The notes under the pieces were generated by a model that had not been told where the DNA came from, did not search any database, and was given only the letters and a program-made list of their open reading frames with translations. A program made the position numbers and the translations under genes. Positions 32,771-42,860 of a stretch of 60,000 nucleotides of DNA are shown in pieces. This DNA is from Hydractinia symbiolongicarpus (lineage: Eukaryota > Cnidaria > Hydrozoa > Anthoathecata > Hydractiniidae), in assembly GCF_029227915.1 (NCBI RefSeq), contig NC_079884.1, forward strand, positions 20,710,001 to 20,770,000, given 5' to 3'. How positions within the stretch are numbered: the first letter of the stretch is position 1; every line of letters starts with the position of its first letter.

Positions 32771-34370
32771 CGAACATCGATGCAAACCTTGCACCTGGCT
32801 TTGAATTAGTTGTCTTGGCATTTGTGCCTGCAGGGCTCTCCCGGCGCATGGAGCTCTAACTCGGGGTACAAGCGCAGAGACTTGTTCAAGACGTATCGCA
32901 TCGACACACCCGGAATGCTCACGGCATCCTTCAAAATTCAAAAAATCTCATCCCCGTAGTATGTGTTGCGAATCTTGTCTACAGCATCAACGAAGGGCAG
33001 CACGTCTGCCAAGTTGTACTCAGCCAGCCAGTCCAGCATAGTGACACAGCCGCGTTTGTAGAACTCCTCCCTGAAGGCTTGGTACTCTTCGGGGGAGAGT
33101 GTGTTTTTCCCGCTGAGACTGCTATAAAAGTCCTCATGCTCGATAGGGCCAACATGGTTCAACTTGTCGTAGCTGTCAAGCCATTCGTAATGAAACACGA
33201 GCTTTTCGAGTCTACATTCCAGAGACTTGTACCAGCCATCATAACTCATGCCGGGTGCGAGAAATTTTTTGATGTCGAGAAATTTGAACTTTAAAGTGGT
33301 GAGAAACATGTAGCCGTTATCTTTTTTAGCCACAGTGATCCTCTCGTTATTGTTTTTAGCTATTTGCTCGACAAAATACCTGTTCGAGTTGCTCAACGAC
33401 TTTCCGCACCAACACCTTGGGATACTCGTGCATGATAAACGTTGGATCCTGATTGAGACTATCGTGAATGGCTACACTTACAGGGATATGCTCCGAGATG
33501 TATTTGAGATTGCCTGCTTGCCGCTGGTGTAAAGGTGCTAGGAGCGCCTCATAGTCAAACACGATAAAGTGGGGGCAGGGTCGAAATTCATTCCTGAAGA
33601 GCCTCTTAACTTTTGGAGGGTTCTCGCACTCCCAGGTGGTGACGAGGTTGTACCCACGCTTTCGGATGTAGTCTTCCTTGAATTTGATGAGCTTGAAATT
33701 ATTCATGTCCACGTTGGTCCAACATGGTTGACAGGGGGATCCGTGTCACTTGCAGCCGTGGTACTCATAGACTGTCTCTGTCTGGGGCTCATACCCGTCG
33801 ATCTTGTAGACCTCCTTATTACCCTCACGTATAACGCGTTCCCCTCCATACCCGCAGAGAGTATGATGGATATGTCTGCCAGTTTGTTCAGACATGGCTT
33901 CAATCCATTGACACGCCGCGTAACTAAAGCCCTTATTAGGATAGAAGACCTTTTCCGATTTGCTTGGCATGCGCTCGACCTTTTTTTCCTTTGCAAATGA
34001 TTGTCGTTACACTCGTTCTGCTTGTGCCGTGCGAGGTTTTCACATCTGGTGATGATTTGGGTGCAAGCCTCGCATTCCCAACGCTGAGTCAAAACATCCA
34101 TCTTCTTAATGTAGAAGCAATGACCATCCAGCATGCCGAGATCGATTGTGTCCAACCCCTTCTTGTACTGGTTTTGACCATAGACAAGCCACCATGGTGA
34201 TTTTTCGCATGATAGCATCCGTCAACGGTTGGTTATGGTTCTTGTTGAACTGACAGGTCTTGGTGCGATTTCCATCTTTTAAAAATTGCGCCTCATTGTC
34301 TTTAAATATGTTCTGGATGTCCTCGATTCCCTCCGGGTTCGTGGCCTTTTTTTCAAAATTTTTCCCTTAT
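32771..34370 (-). pseudogene. Element B PolB of a different lineage from A and C, N-terminal and exonuclease region
   Basis: Read from right to left: TKTCQFNKNHNQPL (about 34,250), IDLGMLDGHCFYI followed by a zinc-finger-like C..C..H segment (about 34,020-34,140), HIHHTLCGYGGERV and YEYHGCKWHG (about 33,750-33,870), YIRKRGYNLVTTWECE (about 33,650), FRPCPHFIVFDYEAL (about 33,560), LTTLKFKFLDIKKFLAPGMS (about 33,290), FHYEWLDSYDKL (about 33,190) and the end of the exonuclease block VSIPGVSMRYVLNKSL (about 32,910). It belongs to a known B-family polymerase group of virus-like elements, but its exonuclease-region motifs differ from those of the PolB genes at 1-2736 and 56511-60000. The polymerase palm is missing and several frameshifts are present. 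Confidence 0.75.
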
Positions 34371-34505
34371 TTGCGTACCAGATGAACAAAAACAGTATAT
34401 TAAGTACGTAGTCTTTCTTACTTATTGGGGGTTCTGGGTTGGTGAAATACAAAAACAGAGCGTTTTAGTTGCTTGTTGCTCAAATTTTTTGAAAAATATC
34501 AGTTA
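34371..34505. other. Short tract between element B and the pogo element
   Basis: No gene seen. Probably the left remainder of the Tigger-like element that continues at 37,949. Ends in the TA that the pogo insertion duplicated. Confidence 0.35.
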
Positions 34506-34511
34506 CCTTAA

Positions 34512-34700
34512 TCGGACAAATTTTCGCGCGGAGAAATTTTCGCGGTTTTCGCGAATTTTACCTAAATTCGCGAAATTAAATCCTCGCGAAATATTTGCAA
34601 ACAGTCAAATCGCGAAATTAAATCCGTGCGAAATTTTTAGAAAGCCTGAATTCGCGAAATTAAATCCTCGCGAATTTTTTTCTAATTTGTACTATCGCGA
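34512..34700. repeat. Left subterminal repeats of the pogo-like element
   Basis: At least four copies of a 15-25-base motif around TCGCGAAATTAAATCC(T/G) in one orientation. The right end (37,783-37,935) carries the same motif array. Confidence 0.85.
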
Positions 34701-34795
34701 AAATTAATACTCGTGAAATGTTTTGTTCTCGATTATTTTTTTCTATGTAAAACTTACAACAAAATTCGTAAAAAAATACGGTAAATAATATTATT

Positions 34796-35338
34796 TTATC
34801 TCTTTTGAAAAAACTTTCTGATGTCTCTGCTCCCTGCTGTTGGTTGTACTGTTTTTTTAACGCATTTGCGCTTTTTTGCTCTGGCTGGTTCGGTACGGCC
34901 AACATTGTTCTCAAGAAACGAACCCATGATGACCTCATTCTTTGGTTGACAATATAATTCATCCACCACATCTTGATAGCGTCGAAGAAGCATGTGCCCC
35001 TTGATACTTCCAGGCATCGAAACTGTTATTTCGCAGGCAATTTCAAGACCTCCTTGAAATAGAGGCGATCTTCTGTAGTGGGTGGCTGTCAGCTTTGCCA
35101 CAACCGTAGCCCCTCTATCCAAAAGATATTTGGTAGGGCGAGAAATTTCCCTTGGTAAATGACCAACTGTTTCATTATTTTTGATGCGACATGTTTTGAT
35201 CGCGAACATATCAAATACATTGTTTTTCTCAAAACGACATTCAAGCTCTTCATTTTCATAGGGATTCCAAACATCACGGTAAACGTGAAAGCCACGTACT
35301 GCCGATGAAAATGCCAAGACCTTGTTCGTGTCCGCCAT
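34796..35338 (-). CDS. HIRAN-domain accessory protein with PIP-box-like C-terminus (180 aa)
   Basis: Start chosen at the ATG at 35338 (MADTNKVLAFSSAVRGFHVY). HIRAN domain at residues 10-105: the GFHVYRDVWNP block, FDMFAIKTC, VGHLPREISRPTKYLL, and HYRRSPLFQGGLEI. HIRAN domains, as in HLTF, bind 3' ends of single-stranded DNA at stalled forks. A basic segment AKKRKCVKK (154-162) could be a nuclear signal. The last residues, SRDIRKFFQKR, have the I-x-x-FF core of a PCNA-interacting box, although the usual Gln is absent; RFC1 carries a closely similar DIRKFF at its N-terminus. Divergent from the transposase, with 157 bases between starts, presumably a shared promoter. Fully open. Its role in transposition is an inference. 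Confidence 0.75.
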   Translation of the reverse strand: MADTNKVLAFSSAVRGFHVYRDVWNPYENEELECRFEKNNVFDMFAIKTCRIKNNETVGHLPREISRPTKYLLDRGATVVAKLTATHYRRSPLFQGGLEIACEITVSMPGSIKGHMLLRRYQDVVDELYCQPKNEVIMGSFLENNVGRTEPARAKKRKCVKKTVQPTAGSRDIRKFFQKR

Positions 35339-35495
35339 ATTTCTGAAGTGTTGTTTAAACAAAGAAGGAATTCCATTGGAATTCGAATTTAACGTTCGAA
35401 TTTAAGTACGTGGGGAAAAACCTGTTTTCCATTTCATGACATCTTTTTCTCATTTGTTTTGGTGAACGAGGGAAGTGTACGATCAGAAGTAAAAG
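35339..35495. promoter_or_regulatory. Putative bidirectional promoter of HIRAN and transposase genes
   Basis: 157 bases between the two divergent starts. It has AT-rich stretches and a near inverted repeat (GGAATTCGAATTTAACGTTCGAATT). No experimental support. Confidence 0.35.
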
Positions 35496-37662
35496 ATGTC
35501 TATTATTAATAGCCTTGGTAGAATTGAAAAAAGTAGACAAAATTCATCAAGGCCAAAACAAACTTTATGTGATGTAGATTTGACAGTTGACGACTGTAGT
35601 TCTCTTGCATCATCGTCACCGATTAGCACGCTACAACCTTTCGGAAACAGGACTTGGTTGCTGGACTATGAAGCGTCTGCCGCAGCAACATCACGTGAAC
35701 TAGGAGCGAAAAAGAAACTGAGAGGATCATACACTAAGTACTCTGATAACCAAAGACACGCTATTGGAAAGTATGCTTCGGAATACAGTACAGCTAGCAC
35801 TTTAAGAAGATATAAAGATGAGTTTCCCGAACTGAGCGATAGCACTGATCGAACAATGCGAAAAAAATACGAAAAGGAGATTCGGAATGCATTACGACAA
35901 AAACGCCAACCAAGTAATACATTGAAAACCGCTCGTCGTGGAAGACCTTTGCTCTTAGGGCCAATCGATTTGATGGTACAGAATTATCTACGGGTAAATG
36001 CATTTTTTATATATTTCAATAAGAGACCCAGTTATTAATGTACACCCCAAATAAATGTCTTACTTAGCATTAGGACAAGGTCTAACTTATGGTAAGTATG
36101 CCCGCGAGGTGTGAAAAGATTTCTCAACAAGCAACATCCTCGTATGTACTAAACTATGACGTCAACAAGTGAAATTCCCCAACTTAAAAATGAAATTGAA
36201 TAGCATTTTTTTAATTCTCAGCCGAAGGCTGAGACCTAAGATTATCGATAGAGGTAGAAGCATATACTTTTTGAGACAAAAAGGCAAAATTCTAGGCAAT
36301 CATGTAGGAGTAAATACTTTGCCTAGAATTTTGCCTTTTTGTCTCAAAAAGTGACAATCATGTAGGAGTAAATCGTAGGCCGGCTGAGATGCTTCACGCC
36401 TGCGTGGCTATTTCATAATTTTTTACTTTTTAGGCTGTACGCGGAAGAGGAGGAGTTATCACTTGGGGAATCGCCGAGTCAGTCGCAAAAGCATTAATAA
36501 AACGTCCTCCCGAGATGAATCTCGATCATATTGATCTCAGCCATTCACACTGGGCACAAAGCTTGTTTCGAAGGATGGGCTTTGTCAAAAGATTCGGTAC
36601 AACAGGGAAAGTCCCATTCCTGAAGCACTTCGAAAAGAACTTGAAACTTCATATTTACATGGAATTGTCCGAAAGATCGAGGAAAACAATATCCCACCAT
36701 CACTTGTTCTCAATCTGGATCAAACGCCTTCAAAATACGTACCCGTATCCAACAAAACATTAGCACAAAAAGGATCAAAAACTGTTCCAATTAAAGGTTT
36801 GAGCGATAAAAGAATGATTACCGCGACCTTCACAATAACATTGGATGGTAAATTTTTGCCAATACAGTTGATATATGGAGGGAAAACACTACAAAGCCTC
36901 CCTAGAGTAAGCTTTCTATCGTCGTTTTCACTTAGTGCGAACCCCAAACATTATAGTAATGAAGAGGAATCAATTAAGCTGTTGAATGAAATAATTGTTC
37001 CGTACGTCAAGAAAGAGCGAGAGAGGCTGGGATTGGAGAAAGATCAGTCGGCTTTAATGATTATGGATGTCTTTAAAGGGCAAATGACCGGTCCTGTCTT
37101 GAAGGTATTGTCTGACAACCATGTATTGCTGGAGAGCGTTCCTGCCAATTTCACATACCTCTTCCAACCTCTTGACGTCCAAGGAGGCCCAAATGGCTAT
37201 GTAAAACGCATGATGAAAAAGAAGTTTACCACCTGGTACGCAGATCAAATCACCCAAGCTATGGATAAAGGTCAAGAGCTCGAAACGATTGAAGTAGCAC
37301 TAAAGCTTTCGATTGTCAAACCGTTACACGCGAAATGGCTTATTCAGATGTACAATGAAATGACATCGGATGATGGGAAACAGGTGTGCTTGAAGGGTTG
37401 GCAAGTAGCAGGTATAAAGGATGCTGTAGCCAAGGGTATGTCCGGTTTACCAAGCCTTGATCCGTTTAACGACATCGACCCAATGTTAGACGAAGAACCT
37501 AATGTTCAAGCTGTCAATTCTTCTGGTTTGTCCACAGCTTCAAAATACGTCAGTGATTACGGGATCGAAGACGAAAGCGACGAAGAAGAATGGGTCGACG
37601 AAAATGAAGAGGATGAAGATAGGAATTTTTTTGATGTTTTTGATGACGAAGATGATTTGTAA
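35496..37662 (+). pseudogene. pogo-like transposase, two exons, one frameshift
   Basis: Exon 1 is 35496-35993 and encodes a Ser-rich N-terminus and an HTH region (YTKYSDNQRHAIGKYA, then STASTLRRYKDEFPEL). The intron 35994-36433 has GT/AG ends and keeps the frame. Exon 2 (36434-37662) encodes GRGGVITWGIAESVAKALIK, then a one-base frameshift near 36,612, then the DDE domain: first Asp in LVLNLDQTPSKYVPVS, second in ALMIMDVFKGQMTG, third in YLFQPLDVQGGPN. The C-terminus is strongly acidic. Fifty-odd residues around the frameshift are the only damage, so the element is young. The enzyme would cut and join the TIRs at TA. Confidence 0.85.
36266..36352. repeat. 34-bp perfect inverted repeat in the transposase intron
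   Basis: Arms 36266-36299 (ACTTTTTGAGACAAAAAGGC...) and 36319-36352, loop of 19 bases. The word CAATCATGTAGGAGTAAAT follows each arm (36297 and 36356). A smaller hairpin CTCAGCCGAAGGCTGAG sits at 36220-36236. Confidence 0.9.
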
Positions 37663-37985
37663 ATAGATTTTGACATGTAACTCGGAAGAAAAAGCATGAT
37701 TCTTGATACTGATGACAATAAATCATTTTCTTTCCTTTACAATTTTTACGATATTCATATAATTTGTTTTAAGTTAAGACAGAATTCGCGAAACTAAATC
37801 CTCGCGTAATTTTTAGAAAGCCTGAATTCGCGAAATTAAATCCTCGCGAAATTTTTGAAAAGACTAAATTCGCGAAATAAATCCCCGCGAAATACGATTT
37901 ATTTGACCTCGCGAAATTAAATCCGCGCGAAAATTTGTCCGATTAAGGTATAATTGATTGTTTACAAGTATCATGATAATCTCGT

Positions 37986-38276
37986 TTGATGTTTTTATTT
38001 AAGTCCTTTAGGGAAGCCAACATTTCTTCCCCAAATTTCGAGAAAACGCTTAGGTCCTCAAGGACGGTGATTGTTGAACGCACTTGTTCGGCTGTTGCAG
38101 TCAAGAAAAATGATGGAGAAGTCATAGGTCATCTACCCTTCGGGAAATCTGGCCGTTTTGAAAAAGTCATTCTTTATTTTCTCAAGAATGACAGCTTCAA
38201 TGTTTGCAAAATAACAATTAATGGAAAGTCATTAAATGCTGGTGATGGTTTGGGGATGAAAGTTCCATGCAAGTGA
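37986..38276 (+). pseudogene. Second HIRAN-like protein fragment
   Basis: Open from 37986 (Met) to the TGA at 38276. The C-terminal 60 residues follow the same pattern as the HIRAN protein at 34796-35338: CSAVAVKKNDGEVIGHLPF, FEKVILYFLKNDSFNVCKI and a final GLGMKVPCK in place of GGLEIACE. The N-terminal part of the domain is missing. It is not a copy of the pogo gene: sequence identity is low. It lies just outside the pogo right end, so it belongs to the surrounding Tigger-like element or to a host gene. Confidence 0.55.
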
Positions 38277-38349
38277 TCCTTCATCTCAGAAAAAAAGTCT
38301 ATTGATATTTTGCAAAGACAACTACCAAAGCTGTTGTAATATTCATAAG

Positions 38350-38624
38350 ATTTATATAAATTTAAATATAAAAGTATGTTTAACCAACCTGGTTTTCCAT
38401 TTAGCTAGCCACCCTTGTGAAGCCTGAAACGACTCAACACCCAGTTCTTCTGCGAACTCAAGAGCTTTCTCCTTCAGAATCACTCCACTTATAGGAATAT
38501 TTTCGCTGTTTAAAGATTTTTTCCTTATTTTTTTTTTCGACGTCGACAAGCTCTTTGGCACTGTATTTTATTGTACAGGACTTGTTATCGGCTCTACTTC
38601 TTTTTGACACTGCCACAGACGCCA
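38350..38624 (-). pseudogene. Tigger/CENP-B-type HTH transposase N-terminus, frameshifted
   Basis: Starts at an ATG near 38624 (MASVAVSKRSRADNKSC) with an HTH region (IKYSAKELVDVEKKNKEKIF), then a one-base shift into the frame with ISGVILKEKALEFAEELG and ASQGWLAKWKTR, typical of the second CENP-B/Tc5-type HTH domain of Tigger transposases. A splice-like CTTAG/GTTGG follows and the catalytic part is absent. Confidence 0.65.
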
Positions 38625-38917
38625 TTGTCAGATTGCTATGAAATTCTGTTTTTGAAAATTGGTTGAGAAAGCGTTGTCGTTCGAAATACAAACAAAACAT
38701 TCGAATCATGCATTCGAACAATATAAGGCCCACAACACACGTAAACATTAAAATATGAAAATGATAAAGAGTTAAATGTTCAGGAAAACTTATCAATTTT
38801 TTTCGACTTAACGGAACATTCGAGTTATGGAGGTTCAAATAGTAGAGGTTTTTTTATAAGAGTTTTTTAGGAAATTTTCACGGAGTAATAGAGGTTCGAG
38901 TTATGGAGACTCTACTG

Positions 38918-39109
38918 TATAACACATTCTTAGTCTTTTTTAGGACTTTTTTTGTTATGATGGCTGAAACATGTAAATTGGTTTATTAGAGCTGACTATG
39001 CCAGTCACTCTGGTCTTTAAAATCAACACAGTCATTATAAACTTTTACTCCGCAGACGTCTGCCGTGCGCAGTTCGCTTCTCCTTTAATAGTGAAAAATT
39101 ATTAAAGAA
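38918..39109. other. Short intergenic tract
   Basis: No feature recognised. Confidence 0.3.
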
Positions 39110-39490
39110 TAAATGAAGAGAAAATAGAGAGGGGATTAGAAAGTACCCTTACTCGTAATGAAATTGACACTTGTCTCGATGATTCAAAACAAGTAGAAAA
39201 ATTATATAACCTGTCTAATTAACTCCTTGAGAGAGATTCAACAATACTAATAAAACTTGCTGGATTGGAAATTGATAAGTTCGACAACGAAATTACAAAA
39301 TGGCATTTATTTTGGGATCATATTGGGTCATCGATACATTTAAACGAAGATTATGGTGACATAAAAAAGTTCAGCTCTTTGCATCCCTTTCTCTAAATAA
39401 AGCTAAAAACGTCATTTCAGGATTATCACTTACGTCAAGAAACTATAAAACAGCCGAAACTCTTTTGAAAAAACAGTACAGAAACACAAA
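39110..39490 (+). pseudogene. BEL/Pao retrotransposon gag relic
   Basis: Broken frames read LLERDSTILIKLAGLEIDKF, EITKWHLFWDHIGSSIHLNE, DIKKF and then, after a stop, NVISGLSLTSRNYKTAETLL. This is the DUF1759-type core of BEL/Pao gag, where the conserved W..FWD..E..IH and SGL.LT.xNY..A..LL patterns are hallmarks. No protease, RT or LTR was seen nearby. Ancient fragment. Confidence 0.8.
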
Positions 39491-39639
39491 TTTTATTAAT
39501 TCAGGAAGTCGAGGTTAAAGAGCGTTCATTTGCTGTCAGTGCTTCTTTTGAAAAATTAGATGAAGACGATAATTTACAAGATCATTTCAACATTGCTTTT
39601 GCGCAACAAAACAAAAAGTAATATATGTTCCTTTTCTAA

Positions 39640-39944
39640 CAAATCTAAGCCCATCTTACAAGTGTCTAAAAATTGCTAAAAATGGCTGTGTTTTATATTT
39701 TTTAAAATGGGACATTTGACTAAATAATGTGTTCTTACGAATCGATTTTGAAAAAGCGGTGAGTTTTAAAAAAACATCTGATATGTTCAAAGGTTTTTAT
39801 TCTAATTTATTTCTAAAAAAAAAAATTCGGCTTAAATTCACAACTGTAGCTTTTAACTTTACCTGCAGTAAAAGCTTGAATCAAAAACTGTTGAATGACT
39901 CTTGACGTAAACAAAATATAAAAAAGGGAGAAAATGATGGGATG
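39640..39944. other. Third copy of the host-gene-flank repeat block
   Basis: No gene. CTGCAGTAAAAGCTTGAATC and CTTGACGTAAAC at about 39,855-39,910 match 16,665-16,720 in the same orientation. Confidence 0.55.
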
Positions 39945-40215
39945 GATATTTGGCATTGAATTTAGGGACCCAGATTTGGGAAATTTACCCAAATTGGTCC
40001 TAGGTGGTCCTTAGTTACCCACGCGGTAAAAAAACATTGACGTCACCACCTCGTTTCCAAGTTATTTGGCCTCAAAGTTTTAAGTGCATTGTAATGGCTT
40101 CATTAATTTAATATAGGATATTGACGTTAAAGTAGGCTTATTGACGTCGCGCCGTAATGTCATAAAATTTAACATTTGAGACATGCTTTTTTCACTTAGC
40201 GTATTATTATATAGA
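39945..40215 (-). mobile_element. Helitron-like repeat H5, truncated
   Basis: On the minus strand its start TCTATATAATAATACGC is at 40215 and directly adjoins the CTAG end of H6. It contains the CATTGACGTCACCACCTCG block and then breaks off near 39,945, so only the 5' third of the family is present. Confidence 0.55.
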
Positions 40216-41692
40216 CTAGTCGGTAGCCCATGGATCACGGGTTCGCCCGTCCTTTATTAATCGCATTTCGTGTTTCCGTAACACGACTTTATTCACGCGC
40301 ACAAACAGACAGACGAAATACGGCTATTTTTAAAGATATTATAAATTATAAATTATAAAGAAATAAATGATATTTTCCACAAACTCAGGGCTATAACACC
40401 AAAATTATACTAAGCTAAGTGTACATTCTAGAATTCGTTTCTAGATTAATTGCTAAAAACTCAACACTTTTCTTTTAAAAAGCTTTGATTGAACAATAAC
40501 AGCTAAATAGGCTATTCAAATTTTGTTTGTGAATCAATCAGTGATATATTAATTTTTTATTGATTCGTGAAATTACCACAAACTTAGCATGGTTGCCAAT
40601 TTTAGTCCGGAATCGTCGTGCAATTTTAAACAATTTTGTAACATAGGAAGAATGTCCTGAAATGTCGTGAAATTTATTGTTCACCTTCCTCTGTTTTTGG
40701 CGTTGTTTTTTTATTTAAAAAAATGTATGGTAAATTAAGAGGATAGGAATAGTGAATAAGACCTGACTGAAGTTTAAAGCGCCATGTGCCCATTTAATTT
40801 TCTATAGTTTTGAAAGTTAAATTCATACGTACCGAAGTCCGTAACTGCCAAATGTCACTAAAGATAGGGAGAAAGAAGTGGTCTTTCTTAACTTCCATTT
40901 ATGTAAGATGCATTTATAGTCAAAAAAGGCGCACAAGATTGTCATTCGTTTTGTAGATTCAAATTTGAGGAGATTTACGAGCTTTTGATGGAAATTTTCA
41001 AACTTTTTTGAGAAGACAACGGTTTTTTGATAAATGTAAAAAAGATTAGAACATTTGAGAACTTTTCATCTTTTTCTAGAAAAATTCAAAATTTCCAAAA
41101 TTTGAGTTGTTTGACATTTCCATGTGTTTCGAAAATAAAAATATGCAACAAACCATAAATTTAGTAAAACAAAAATTTAGATAGTTTAAGAAAAGTTGTT
41201 ACTTTGGATGAAATATAAAAAGACTCCTATAGAGGGAGAGTAACAAGGCGTTTGATTGGCTAAACAAGAAAGCACTTTCTTTCATCTACCTTTTGTTTAA
41301 ACTAAAAAAAATATTTTAAAAATATTTAAAATGATTGTTCGTATTAAAATTCGTGAAAATTGTAACATTTTTTCGCTTGTACGTGTTGTTCTGTGGTCCT
41401 GTAAGCAAACTTTTTGTTGTTACCTAGAAAACACGAGTCGTTACGATATTTTTGCGACTAATTGCATGGCCTGAGGAAACATCCACTTAATTAGGAAGAC
41501 AAAAAATGAAAATTAAGTTCAGTGTATATCTCTGTTGTTTTTTATCTATATTGCTGGCTTGAACTACGGCTAGTTCCGCCTAGTTAGCATGGTAACACAA
41601 CAACTCGTCCGAAAAGGATTTTTTCCCTTTCGACAATCTCCATCGGCGAGAATTATCACAAAAAGCAATGCATTTTTACTTATAATATAGGA
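40216..41692 (-). mobile_element. Helitron-like repeat H6 (different family, 1.5 kb)
   Basis: On the minus strand it starts TCCTATATTATAAGTAAAAA near 41692 and ends GGGCTACCGACTAG at 40216. A short hairpin ACGGG-CGAA-CCCGT ends about 16 bases before the CTAG, which is the usual layout of a Helitron 3' end. No ORF for Rep/helicase. AT-rich filler inside. Confidence 0.6.
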
Positions 41693-42860
41693 TATATATA
41701 TTATAGACATCCTCGTTTTGAACGTTGGCCATTGACCCGATGAATGACATATGAAATAAACATATTTAATTTAATTCAAGTTAAAAGAATGAATCAACAA
41801 TACTCTGTCATATAGGACATCAATATTTATAAGATTAAAAAATTATGGTTTTATTAGTAATAGATCTAATTAATAAATATGTGTTGAAAAGAAGAACGGA
41901 AACATGATAAGAAGGTATGCAATGTTTTAACTTTTCAAAGAAGGCGTTTACAAACAAAGAAATCTCAGTGACACTTACAATTAATTGATAAAAAATACTC
42001 AACGCTTTTAGAAATTTCTTGGCTTGTTCTGCTGTTTTTGTTTTTAAATTTTTTGCAGGTTTATCGTATGCACGCTTTTTTGTTTGAATTTAGTTAAATT
42101 GTGGTTAAAACTAAAACTCCTTAAAACGGTATTAAATTTTGGCTTAGAGACTAATATTTTGTTTCGTTACTAATTTTTTTTCAATTCTTGCTTTTCCCTC
42201 TGTCTTTATCAAATTTATTGAGACGAGAAAAGTATTAAACATCTTATTTTGTGTGAATATGTGAAAGTATATGTAAATGCAAGTAGATGTAATGTAACAG
42301 AAAAGAATAAAAAAACTGACCTCGTCCCCAACGCCAGTTGTTTCTTTTTCATATTAAACACGATGAGACGAATTATCGCCTTCGTGATGTCAGAAAAGAT
42401 ACAAGATGTCCTTGGGACAAGGTTGTCAAGAAAAATGTTGCAAAAAAATAACAAAATTTCCTTGCTTTTTTAATTTCTAACCCAACCCCAAATTACTAAT
42501 TTTCAAATATTAGCAAAATCTCATTCAAGGAGTTATATGTGTCGCACCGTAGTTGTTGCTGCGACCAAAATGTGATAATAAAAAGCAACCAGTTTGGCTG
42601 TCGTCACATTTTAGGCTCTAAATTTTTATCCATCTTACAAACCTTATTTTCCCTACTAATTCTGCCACGGGATTAGTGTTTTAACCTAAAAGACAGGCTT
42701 AGCATTGATAATTCGTGCACCATAAAGTAGCGACTCGGCTGCGACAGACAATCTCTATTGTCAGAAGCCGTTTCAACAAAAGAAATGAAAATTTCAATAC
42801 AAGGATAATGAAATTTATAAAATATTATAATATAAGCTTTCACAAATATTCTTTTTTTAG
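41693..42860. other. 5' flank of host gene copy 2
   Basis: No supported gene. The block 41,885-42,110 is repeated directly at 44,370-44,590 beyond the gene (shared AAGGTATG, AAATGTTTTAACTTTTCAA, AGGCGTTTACAAACAAA). Other parts match the flank of host gene copy 1 in inverted orientation. Confidence 0.55.

Larger units (their letters stand above)
34506..37948 (+). mobile_element. pogo-like DNA transposon with 27-bp terminal inverted repeats
   Basis: Ends CCTTAATCGGACAAATTTTC and its inverse are identical over 27 bases, and TA flanks both sides (34504-34505 and 37949-37950), the usual pogo/Tc1 target duplication. Inside each end are several copies of a subterminal repeat of the form TTCGCGAAATTAAATCC, likely transposase binding sites. 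It encodes a divergent pair: a HIRAN protein (-) and the transposase (+). Confidence 0.9.
37949..38917 (-). mobile_element. Damaged Tigger-like element around the pogo insertion
   Basis: The right end on the minus strand is CAGTAGAGTCTCCATAACTC (at 38917 inward), followed outside by TA; this resembles ends of Tigger-type elements. Inside are an HTH transposase N-terminus (38350-38624, -) and a HIRAN-like ORF (37986-38276, +). The left end was not found; the pogo element interrupts it. Confidence 0.55.
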
